Below, piece by piece: positions 1 through 7,900 of a stretch of DNA of 11,622 bases. The first letter of the stretch is position 1. Each line of letters begins with the position of its first letter. A program made the position numbers and the translations under genes. The notes beneath the pieces were generated by a model. That model was not told the DNA's origin. It saw only the letters and a list, made by a program, of their open reading frames with translations, and searched no databases. Source of the DNA: FEN-727 sp036508635 (lineage in GTDB: Bacteria > Actinomycetota > Geothermincolia > Fen-727 > Anoxymicrobiaceae); assembly GCA_036508635.1 (NCBI GenBank), contig DATCGY010000247.1, positions 1 through 11,622 of the forward strand, in the 5' to 3' direction.

Positions 1-257
1 TCAGTAATAAGAGGAATAAGACATCACGAATCACAGCACGTCGGTTGATCGACACGATCTTCGCCCCCATTGCGCGGCTCAACCTGAGACAATCGAAACC
101 GGTGTTAGTGGGCCGCCTACCCTCTTCAAACCTGTTGATGGTCTTGATCGTCCGGTTTAGAAATACCTGCCGCTTAACATTTTTCTATAACTATTAGACC
201 GAGTTGTCAATTGAGCAGGAGGGTGATTTCCTCGAAAGGGTCATAAAACGAAATGAA
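1..257. other. Intergenic region at the left edge, no supported gene
   Basis: This is the non-coding stretch downstream of the acyltransferase gene. Both strands carry a roughly 60-codon open frame running to the window edge, but neither has a Shine-Dalgarno sequence or a product I recognise, so I call no gene. The part around 170-200 is AT-rich. The weak imperfect hairpin near 221-236 lacks a U-tract on the minus strand, so no intrinsic terminator for the operon is evident. Confidence 0.4.
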
Positions 258-1055
258 CTAGATCAACTTGCCGCCGCCGCCGACGCGCTCGTTGGCGAAG
301 TCGAACGGGACCTCCCCGATGAGGAAGCGGTCGAGATCCTCGCCGTTGTAAAGTTTTATCACTATCGCCCGGACTTTAGTGGAGACCAGCTCGAGGAGGT
401 CTTTTGTCACCGGCTCATCGTAGAGCTCGCCCAGGTCGACCGGCACACCGATGCGGCAGGCCGCCCGCCTGTAGACGACGGATGAGTACTCCCGGTTAGC
501 TTCGTTCTCGGTCAGCATCTCGACGTACGGCCCGGGGACCCCAAGCATCCTGCGCTCCGATAGTCCGATAACGGCACACGGTATCACCGGCGCCCTTGCC
601 TGCAAGGCGAGCCGGGCGAACCCCGTCTTAAACCTGGTTATCTTCTCGGCCTTGCCGGGCTCCATCAGCGCCTCTCCACCCTCCGGGAAGATGCCGACAA
701 GCTCCCCCTCGGCCAGCAGCTCCAATCCGCGCGAGAGCTCCTCATTCCCTTTACCCCCGGACAGCGTAAGTGGGAAAGCGCCGGTCCACTCGTGGAGCAG
801 CCTGTACCCCGGGACTTTCCACGACCACGCCGCCGCCGCGAAGCTTATGTAGCGGTTTGGTACCGAGTACGCGAGTATCGCGGGGTCGAGCACACAGCGG
901 TGGTTGCAGACCATCACGGCCGGCCCCAGGTCGGGCACGTTGTCCTGGCCTTCGATCTTGAGCTTGAGGCTCAGCTTTATCATCGGCCCGATAAAGAAGC
1001 GGAGCAACTCGTAGAAAAGCATCTGGTTAACGTCTATTGTAAGTGCCACCCCCAC
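258..1055 (-). CDS. PlsC-type 1-acyl-glycerophosphate acyltransferase family protein
   Basis: This 265-residue protein belongs to the lysophospholipid/glycerol-phosphate acyltransferase (PlsC, LPLAT) family, which transfers a fatty acyl group to a lysophospholipid or related hydroxyl at the inner face of the membrane. The sequence shows the catalytic HX4D box (His52 to Asp57 in NHRCVLDP), the FPEG glycerol-phosphate-binding box (residues 123-126) and an APVIPCAVIG segment matching motif IV. A hydrophobic N-terminal stretch (about residues 13-30) could associate with the membrane. Length is normal for the family. The GTG start at 1055 is chosen because GGAGGA lies five bases upstream; GTG at 1049 is the alternative. 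It is the last gene of the minus-strand operon, 40 bp after the histidine kinase. The exact acyl acceptor cannot be told; a link to lipid or membrane remodelling by the upstream signalling genes is inferred from position only. Confidence 0.88.
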   Translation of the reverse strand: MGVALTIDVNQMLFYELLRFFIGPMIKLSLKLKIEGQDNVPDLGPAVMVCNHRCVLDPAILAYSVPNRYISFAAAAWSWKVPGYRLLHEWTGAFPLTLSGGKGNEELSRGLELLAEGELVGIFPEGGEALMEPGKAEKITRFKTGFARLALQARAPVIPCAVIGLSERRMLGVPGPYVEMLTENEANREYSSVVYRRAACRIGVPVDLGELYDEPVTKDLLELVSTKVRAIVIKLYNGEDLDRFLIGEVPFDFANERVGGGGKLI

Positions 1056-1060
1056 CTGGA

Positions 1061-1084
1061 TCCTCCCCCCTCGAGGGGGGAGGA
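1061..1084 (-). promoter_or_regulatory. Perfect 24-bp palindrome enclosing the acyltransferase ribosome-binding site
   Basis: The two 10-nt arms (TCCTCCCCCC and GGGGGGAGGA) flank a self-complementary TCGA, so all 24 bases form a perfect palindrome between the kinase stop codon and the acyltransferase GTG. The minus-strand arm next to the start ends in GGAGGA, five bases before the GTG, and is the only plausible Shine-Dalgarno. In RNA, a hairpin would have to leave the central bases as a loop but would still pair the Shine-Dalgarno with the C-run. No U-tract follows on either strand, which argues against a standard terminator. Control of translation is inferred. Confidence 0.6.
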
Positions 1085-1095
1085 AGTTCTAAATA

Positions 1096-2850
1096 CTACT
1101 CATTGAAGTCCACGATGGTGAACTCGAAGCACGCGCCGTTGTCGTTGTAAGCCTTTACATCGCCACCGTACATCTTGACTATCTTCCTGACCGTCGAAAG
1201 ACCCATGCCGGTGTTTCCACCACTTCCCTTGAAGAACGGTACGAACACCTTCGCGAGGTCTTCCGCAGGAATCCCGGACCCGTTGTCCCGCACTAGGTAG
1301 CGGTGTGCGTCGCCGGAGTCGTCTCCAAGCCATTTTACCTCGATCACGGGCCGGCTTCCGTCGTTATGCTCAATGGCGTTCGAGAGGAGGTTCGCGAAGA
1401 CCTGGTAGATGTGGGTCGGGTTAGCCCTGACGCGGCCCAGGGGGCCATCCATCCTGAGGTCGATCTCGCGCCCCGCGATATCCCCTGACCTCTCCGCGGC
1501 TATACCGTCGACGACCTCCCGCACATCGACATCGGTCACGTAGGCGGGCTTCTGGCCCGCCTCAGCGAGGGTCAGCACTTCCGATATAAAGCGATCAGAC
1601 TTTTCCACGCTCCTATCGATTATCGCGATGATCTCAGAAATATCGTCTGCCTCCATATCATCGCCTGCCCCGGTGTTCGGGAGGGTGAAATGATCCTGTA
1701 GCAGCTCGTTTGCGAGCTTCATGGCGCTGAGTGGTCCCTTGAGGTCATGCGACACCGTGTGGGCGAAACCGTCCAGCTCGATATTGGCGAGCTCGAGCTC
1801 GTGGTATGTTCGCGCGTTTCTTATCGCCAGCCCGCAAACCACCGTGACAGCCACAGCGACGTTCAGGTAATGGTCCTTATACTGAGGCAGCGCGATACCG
1901 CTGACCTCCATGATCCCGAGGGTCTCGCCGCTGTGCTGGATGTTGATGATGAAGCCATCGTCGGTTTCGGTCCACAGGGTCGTACCCATGAGAGGCCCCA
2001 GGCTTGCCTTGACCTCCCCTGGGTCGGCGGCGCCTTCAGGCCGGGAGTAGACGGCGCCCGGCTTGTTGTACGCCACCGCCAGGTACTGTTGCTCCGAGGG
2101 CGCGAAGAGCATGGAATACAGATCGAATATCTTCTCTATGACCGACTCTTCGCTGTTTATCTCCACGAGGTTGCTGATGAGATCGAAGAGCATTCCGTAG
2201 TCGGCGGACTGGCGCGAAGCCAGGGAAAGGGAATCGAGGTATTCCGCCCTCTCTCGATCCAATTGATCCTCCAGCGCGATATTGGAGAACAGCAGTCTTA
2301 ACATGTCGAGGCCGACCGGTATGCGCTCGTACGGCATTTCCACGTATTCCGCGAAAGCCTCCAGGTTGCCCGTGGCCCGCTCGTCGACGCCGGTATCCAG
2401 AAGCACGATCTTGCTCGTGCTCTCCTTGAAGAACTCCCGGGCCACCTTCCTGTCGAAACCCCAGTTGATGATGTGGTTGCGCCAGTCGGCGAGCCAACCG
2501 GGCGTGACGAGGTAAGCGCCCTCCCGGACCAACTGGTCCACGAGCTCGCGCCCGGCGAAGAGCTCGAAACACTGTTCGGTGCCGTGGATCGTTATGTTGT
2601 CGGGAATCTCATCCATTCCCCCGAATCTGGATATACAAGTGGCGCCTAACACGTGTATCCTGCGATAATCGCCACTCGTAAGATCGATCAGCTCGTCTCT
2701 TGCGAGGACCTTGCACGGGTGATGTGCCGGAAAGGTTTTGAGCGTCACGTCCTCGAGACCCTCGGACTCGAGGATGCTTCGCGCCTCGGGTTTGAAGTTG
2801 GAGCAGATGAGGATGCAGACTCTGCTATCCGCCGTTTTCGATCCAGTCAA
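1096..2850 (-). CDS. Soluble sensor histidine kinase with N-terminal DUF1638-like domain
   Basis: This 584-residue protein starts with an approximately 190-residue region resembling DUF1638, a family of unknown function often found beside corrinoid methyltransferase genes; the clearest stretch is residues 92-125 (EQCFELFAG...YLVTPGWLADW). It contains several cysteines (12, 16, 46, 72, 94). A short coiled-coil (about 193-215) and a GAF-like region (about 220-345) follow. The transmitter is complete: H-box with phospho-acceptor His368 in TVSHDLKGP, N-box Asn491, G1 box DNGSG (522-526) and G2 around GNTGMGLS. No transmembrane helix is seen, so it should be cytosolic. The TTG start at 2850 overlaps the upstream gene by 26 nt, suggesting translational coupling; no strong Shine-Dalgarno or closer ATG/GTG was found, so the start is uncertain. 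It lacks a receiver domain and its partner regulator is not in the window. Kinase identity is secure; DUF1638 assignment is from recognition only. Confidence 0.88.
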   Translation of the reverse strand: MTGSKTADSRVCILICSNFKPEARSILESEGLEDVTLKTFPAHHPCKVLARDELIDLTSGDYRRIHVLGATCISRFGGMDEIPDNITIHGTEQCFELFAGRELVDQLVREGAYLVTPGWLADWRNHIINWGFDRKVAREFFKESTSKIVLLDTGVDERATGNLEAFAEYVEMPYERIPVGLDMLRLLFSNIALEDQLDRERAEYLDSLSLASRQSADYGMLFDLISNLVEINSEESVIEKIFDLYSMLFAPSEQQYLAVAYNKPGAVYSRPEGAADPGEVKASLGPLMGTTLWTETDDGFIINIQHSGETLGIMEVSGIALPQYKDHYLNVAVAVTVVCGLAIRNARTYHELELANIELDGFAHTVSHDLKGPLSAMKLANELLQDHFTLPNTGAGDDMEADDISEIIAIIDRSVEKSDRFISEVLTLAEAGQKPAYVTDVDVREVVDGIAAERSGDIAGREIDLRMDGPLGRVRANPTHIYQVFANLLSNAIEHNDGSRPVIEVKWLGDDSGDAHRYLVRDNGSGIPAEDLAKVFVPFFKGSGGNTGMGLSTVRKIVKMYGGDVKAYNDNGACFEFTIVDFNE

Positions 2851-3883
2851 GGGGGTACCTGCCCCATTTGTGTACGGCCTCGGAGATCGCCATCAGCGTC
2901 TCCTCCGGCACCTGTAGAGGTATCTCGCCGTGATTGTCGGATAAGACATATCCTCCGCCCGGCCCCGCCGCGGCAATCGCGTCCTTCACCCGCGACTCGG
3001 CCTCGGCAGCGGTCCAGTGGCGCATCTCTATCGCGTTAAGGTTGCCAACGACCGCGAGATTTCCGCGGCAAGCGGCTTTTATCTCGCCGATGTTCTCGAG
3101 CGCGCTCACCCCAATGCCGGCGATGCCCGAGCCGGCAAGGTCGTCGATTATCGGAATGCACCGACCCGATGCCATGTGAATGATGACAGGACCTTTGATC
3201 CCCGCGACCGCCCTTCGTATGACAGGGTCGCCTTTCTCCAGGAACATCTCCCTGGGTACCACCGTTGGTGATGAGACCGGGTCGAAATAGACTATCGCGG
3301 TGGCTCCGGCGCTGATTTGCGCATTGGCCCAGTCGAAACAGAAACGCTCGTTCACCGCCATGAGCCTGTCGAAGTGCCGGGGGCTTTCGTAGATCAGGTC
3401 GATATACTTCTCGAATCCCATCTGCATTATGGGCAGGGAAAACGGTGAGATCACAACACCCAGGATCGGCACTTCGTCCCGCACCTTTTCTTTAAGCATC
3501 TCGATGGCTTTGAGAACCCTCCGCAGGCGTGGCGCCTCGGAGACGACCGGCGGCTCGAGCGAGTCTATCTGCTCGAAGCTCTTGATGAACGGCTCGCCGG
3601 AGTTCGGCGGACCGTCATCGTAAAAGACGACCTCTGCGCCCCACGCCTCGAAATCAACAGCCCCATAGAAGAAGCCCATGACAAAATCGTGGCGGTATTT
3701 CTCTCTCACCCGGAGCTGGGCCTCTACCACGTTCTCGGATCGTGAGAAGTATTCTTTCAGCGACAGGCCAAGCGACATCGCCCCGTGCAGGGAAGCATTT
3801 ATAAGAAACGGCACCCGGTCCGCCTCTCGGTGGCCGAGGGCCGACAGTACGCGCTCCATTGAGGTGGGTTCCGCGGCGCTCAC
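2825..3883 (-). CDS. MtaA/UroD-family methyltransferase-like protein (uroporphyrinogen decarboxylase superfamily)
   Basis: This 352-residue protein matches the uroporphyrinogen decarboxylase superfamily, whose MtaA/MtbA/CmuA branch moves methyl groups between corrinoid proteins and thiol or folate acceptors. Family hallmarks include the N-terminal ERVLSALGHREADRVPF, the central ILGVVISPFSLPIMQMGFEK region and the C-terminal metal-site region. In methyltransferases of the MtaA type, zinc is bound by HxC and a distal Cys. Here the first site reads His236-Met-Ala238 and the distal region reads SDNHGEIP (His318), so both usual cysteines appear replaced. The GTG start at 3883 is chosen because GGAGG lies seven bases upstream and GTGA overlaps the stop of the corrinoid-protein gene by 4 nt; the longer frame to 3967 would overlap that gene by 88 nt and has no family similarity. 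True heme-pathway HemE is unlikely given the neighbours. Substrate is unknown. Confidence 0.85.
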   Translation of the reverse strand: MSAAEPTSMERVLSALGHREADRVPFLINASLHGAMSLGLSLKEYFSRSENVVEAQLRVREKYRHDFVMGFFYGAVDFEAWGAEVVFYDDGPPNSGEPFIKSFEQIDSLEPPVVSEAPRLRRVLKAIEMLKEKVRDEVPILGVVISPFSLPIMQMGFEKYIDLIYESPRHFDRLMAVNERFCFDWANAQISAGATAIVYFDPVSSPTVVPREMFLEKGDPVIRRAVAGIKGPVIIHMASGRCIPIIDDLAGSGIAGIGVSALENIGEIKAACRGNLAVVGNLNAIEMRHWTAAEAESRVKDAIAAAGPGGGYVLSDNHGEIPLQVPEETLMAISEAVHKWGRYPLDWIENGG

Positions 3884-4524
3884 GATGTGACCTCCGTCAC
3901 ACTTGCGATCGCGTCGATCGCCTCCGAGGCGAAATGACACATGGCGTCCGCGCCGACGTTCTTCCACAGGTCTTCGTCGAACGAGAACGGCGCTCCGCCC
4001 ACGATGACCCTGGTTTCGTTGTTGGACGCGCGCAGGAGCCTGACGACCTCTTTTACCTGGAGGGCAGAGCGCAGCATCAGCGTGGATATCAGCAGCACCT
4101 GGATCCGTTCTTCCGCCGCCCTTTTGGCCAGGCTCTCGGCAGACATCCCATGTCCGAAATCCAGCAGCTCGAGACCCGAGGCCCTGAGGGTGGCGAAGAC
4201 GATTCTCTTGCCGAGAACGTGGTAATCCTCGAGCGTGGCTATCGCTATCTTAGGCTGGTCTATGCGTTGCGGGTCGCCCGGGGGTAGTATCTCGTTGACA
4301 AGCTCCTCGCAGATGCGCCCGCTCATGTAGACCTGCGAGAGCGCGACGCTGCCGTTCTCCCATCCGTTGCCAATCCGCTCGAGCGCTGGAACGACAAGTT
4401 GCTCCACCGCTTTGATGGGAGAGCCGGCCTCGCTTGCCTCTCTCAAGATGGTATCCGCGGACAACCTGTCCAGAGACAGGAGCGCCTGCTCGAACGCTAT
4501 CTTAGATTTCGGATACTCCACCAT
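3880..4524 (-). CDS. MtaC-like corrinoid (B12)-binding methyl-carrier protein
   Basis: This 214-residue protein has the two-domain layout of methanol/methylamine corrinoid proteins: a helical B12-binding-2 cap (about residues 8-85) and a Rossmann-like cobalamin domain (about 91-210). The lower-ligand motif DXHXXG is present as DYHVLG (Asp100, His102, Gly105), with the companion LLISTLM and VIVGGAPF segments. Such proteins carry a methyl group on cobalt between a substrate-specific methyltransferase and a second methyltransferase. It is the first gene of the operon and shares a GTGA overlap with the methyltransferase-like gene. The ATG at 4524 is the first start in frame; upstream bases (AGGGCGG) give only a weak Shine-Dalgarno. 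No substrate-specific MtaB/MttB-type methyltransferase occurs in the window, so it may serve sensing or an enzyme encoded elsewhere. Family call is firm; role is inferred. Confidence 0.9.
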   Translation of the reverse strand: MVEYPKSKIAFEQALLSLDRLSADTILREASEAGSPIKAVEQLVVPALERIGNGWENGSVALSQVYMSGRICEELVNEILPPGDPQRIDQPKIAIATLEDYHVLGKRIVFATLRASGLELLDFGHGMSAESLAKRAAEERIQVLLISTLMLRSALQVKEVVRLLRASNNETRVIVGGAPFSFDEDLWKNVGADAMCHFASEAIDAIASVTEVTS

Positions 4525-4926
4525 GTTTGAAACCGCCCTGTCGCCTGCCGCGCGCGTTCAAGTAGTCAGCCGTCTTCCGCGCCTAACGTCGCGTTGGCGG
4601 CGCCGCAGGTTATCCCGTCTCGCGATTGCTCGTATCGTCACCTTCAGAATAGCCCAACCGGCACGCTTGAATCCAGCCGGTAACGACACTTGCCTCTTGA
4701 GGGTTTCATCGGTCTCCTGCTCGTCTCCGTGTCTCAGGCAAACCGGAAGGCCGGTCCTTCCGTCTGTGACTAACGTTCAGTATGCGGGGTGCCGAAAACC
4801 ATAAATAGAAGTTGTATAATCGAAGTGGTTGGATTGATATACCGATCATGAGGCAGGGAAACAGGGGACGCCATAGTAGAGCTCAGTCGATCCTGACGGG
4901 ACAGCTACCCGGTCTTGAAGGTGGTC
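4525..4926. other. Divergent intergenic region between corrinoid operon and multisensor kinase
   Basis: This approximately 400-bp region must hold the control elements for both directions. On the plus strand a perfect TATAAT lies at 4815-4820. A 7-bp hairpin (CGGAAGG/CCTTCCG, loop of 5) lies at 4744-4762. The minus strand carries an open frame of about 75 codons (roughly 4552-4776) without an ATG or a well-placed Shine-Dalgarno. I looked for a cobalamin riboswitch on the minus strand ahead of the corrinoid gene and did not find a convincing B12 box. Confidence 0.45.
4815..4820 (+). promoter_or_regulatory. Candidate -10 box for the multisensor kinase gene
   Basis: A perfect TATAAT hexamer lies about 107 bp before the chosen ATG, in an AT-rich patch that stands out from GC-rich surroundings. 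The position 17 bp upstream (CCGAAA) does not match the -35 consensus, so this is either a weak or activated promoter or chance. It would give a leader of about 100 nt. Confidence 0.4.
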
Positions 4927-7900
4927 ATGGAGCCGGAACCACAGCCACGAATACTCGTCGTCGAGGACGAAAAGACCGTTTCTCTTATCGTGCGGAGACT
5001 CCTCGAGTCCAAGCTCGCTTGCGACGTGAAGATCGCCGATTGCTGCGATGCCGCCCGCAGGGAGCTGGCATCTTCAAACTTCGAGCTCATCACGCTCGAT
5101 TATCAACTCCCCGACGGTAACGGCCTCGAGCTCCTTGAGGAGATCAACTCATCGAAAGACAGCCCTCCCGTGATAATGGTCACCGGCCACGGTGACGAGG
5201 CTACCGCGGTCGAGGCTTTCAAGCTCGGCGCCTCTGGCTACGTGGTCAAGGACAAGCGCATGGGCACCCTGCTGGTTGAGGAGGCCGAGAAGGCCCTCGA
5301 GCTCAGGCGAGCCCTGAGGACGCTTACCGAGAGAGAACAGCGCCTGCGAATGCTGACCGATAACATGGTCGACGTCGTGACACAGGTCGACGCTGAAGGC
5401 CATATTGTATATGTCAGTCCTTCCGTTGAGCGCGTCAGTGGGTTCACACAAGAGGAGGCCATGGGGATGCATGCCGAGCTTGTTGCTCACCCCGATGATT
5501 CTCCGGAAGTCGACAGGATCCGGAGCGAAGCCATTGCGCGGGGGGATTCGCTTGTAAAACTCGAATCACGCAATATGCACAAGACCCGCGGCTGGATATG
5601 GATGGAGTCCGTGGGCCGCCTGCTTTACGATGAGAACGGCGACTTCACCGGGGCCATATACAGCTCCCGCGACGTCACCGACCGGAAGCGTTCCGAGGGA
5701 CTCGTGGAGGCCCAGCGCGACCTGGCAATAGCGCTCAGCGGCATCAGCGATACACGGGACATCCTGCAGCTTGCTGTGGAAAGGGTTCTCGAGGTTACCG
5801 GCCTCGACTGCGGCGGCATCTACATACTGAACCAGCATACGGGCGACCTCAAGCTCGAACACAATTTTGGCACATCGGAGGAGTTCACCTCGAACGTCGG
5901 CCCGTTCAACTCTTCGAGTCGCATTTTTGAGGTGATCCGCACGGGCGAACCGATATATCTGCCGAACTTCGAGCGCGAGCCGCTCAACCCGATCGTGCAG
6001 AAGGAGGGCCTGCGGTTCATTGCCGCTTTGCCACTGCGGTACGAGGGCGACGTTGTCGGTTGCTTGAACGTGGGCTCATATTCTCTTGACGATCTCCCCG
6101 ACTATCTGAGGAAGTTCCTCGTAGGCCTTGCCGGCCTTGTAGGCCAGGCGGTGGGCCGGTCGTCCCTTCAGGCCGCGATTCGCGAAAGCGATGAGCGATA
6201 CCGGCAGCTCTACGAAAACATCAGCGAGGCCGTTTTTGCGTACGATGACGACGCCGTCCTCACCGGTATGAATCGCAAAGCCGCGGAGATGCTCGGTTAC
6301 ACGGAGGAAGAGCTGCTCGGCCGCCGCATCCGCGACCTGGGCATCATCCATCCCGAGGACCTGAAAAAAACGATTGCCGCAAGGCACAGGCTCTTTGAGA
6401 CCGGGGAACCGCAGACGATCAACCTACGCTATATCTTGAAGAGCGGTGAGGTGATCGAAGTGTACGCTGTGACCTCGGCAGTGCTTACGGATGACGGCGA
6501 GGTGGTCGGCGCACAAGTCGTGTCCACGGACGTCACCGAGCAGAAGAAAGCCCGCGAAGCTGTCAGGGATATCGAGGAGCGCTACCGCCTGCTCTTCGAG
6601 GGAATGGCACAGGGAGTCTACACGTACGACCGCGACGGGATTCTGACGGACGTCAATCCAGCCATGGTGGAGCTGCTCGGGTACAGCAGGGAGGAAACGC
6701 TGGGCAAGCGCATCTTAGAGCTGAACGCACTGCATCCTGATGATGTCCCCATGGCCTCGGTCTTCCTCGAAAAGCTCCTGTCCGGCAAGTCCGAGGTCGA
6801 GCGAAACCGGTACAGGTTCATCACGAAGAGCGGTGAGATCAAGGATCTGGATGTAACAAGCTGTGCGCGCAAGGACATCGACGGCAATGTCATATCCGTG
6901 AGCGTTGTGGCAATCGATATGACCGAGCAGACTAGAGCGATCGCGGCGCTCCGCGAATCGGAGGAGCTCTGGCGGACCCTCATCGAGACCTCACCGGACC
7001 CCATCGTCATGACCGACATGGAGGGAAGGATCATCGCCCTCTCAGAGAAGGCGAAGGAGCTTCGCACTTCCACCGATGGAGATGTAGAAGAGCGTCTCGC
7101 CTTTGAGTTCATCGATGGTGACGACCTACACGTGGCCGAGGAAGCGTTCAAGACACTCGGGAATGGGGGGTCAGTCGGCACCGTCGAGTACAACATCAAG
7201 AACCCCGATGGGTCGATCATGATAGTTGAATCCAATATGTCATGCATATTGGACTCGACCGGCAAGCCGAGGGCGACAATATCGGTGATCCGCGACGTTA
7301 CCGAGCGAAAGCGAATCGAGGAAGAACTGCGCCGGATGAACGAGGAGCTCGAGAGCTACGCGCAGACAGTCTCCCACGATTTGAAGGGGCCGCTATCGGC
7401 ACTGATCGCCGCTACCGACCTGCTGGAGCAAAGCCTCAAGGTGGGCGACTCGCACCAGGCCCTGGAGGAGCTCGCAAGACTGATAAAGTCGGATGCGATG
7501 TTGACGTACGGCAGGGTGGAGGACCTTCTGACGCTTGCGAAGGCCGGCCAGTCGCCGGTAGACCCTGTCGACGTGGACGTCGGCTCTCTAATGGACGATG
7601 TGTTGACGGAGCTCGCGGATTTGATCGATGAGAAGGGTGCTACCGTTGATGTCGCACCGGACCTCGGTCACATTAGAGCCAACCGCCTTCAATTGACCCA
7701 GGTCCTTAGCAACCTCGTCTCCAACGCCCTCCTGCATGGCAGCGCGCCGGCTCCTCGCATTGAGGTGAGCTACCTGGGACAGACAGCACCGGACGAACAC
7801 AAATACACCGTATGCGACAACGGCCCCGGCCTGGCGCCCGGGACCGAAGAGTCCATCTTTGAGCCGTTCGTCAAGGGTATGAGCGCATCTGGAACGGGCA

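Noticed and set aside
1..197. Partial genes running off the left edge on either strand
   Set aside because: Open frames of about 60 codons exist on both strands but have no ribosome-binding site or recognisable product.
204..485. Plus-strand 93-codon open frame
   Set aside because: It is antisense to the conserved C-terminal part of the acyltransferase over most of its length and resembles no family.
1061..1084. Intrinsic terminator of the kinase gene
   Set aside because: No U-tract follows on either strand, and the arm doubles as the next gene's Shine-Dalgarno.
3884..3967. N-terminal extension of the methyltransferase-like frame
   Set aside because: It lies inside the corrinoid-protein gene in another frame, is Arg-rich without family similarity, and a GTG with a good Shine-Dalgarno at 3883 gives a normal start.
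2825..4524. A complete methanol or methylamine methyltransferase system (mtaABC/mttBC)
   Set aside because: No MtaB- or MttB-type substrate methyltransferase is present, and the MtaA-like protein lacks the usual zinc cysteines.
4525..4810. Cobalamin riboswitch ahead of the corrinoid operon
   Set aside because: I could not find a B12 box or the conserved core on the minus strand by eye; an Rfam scan would settle it.
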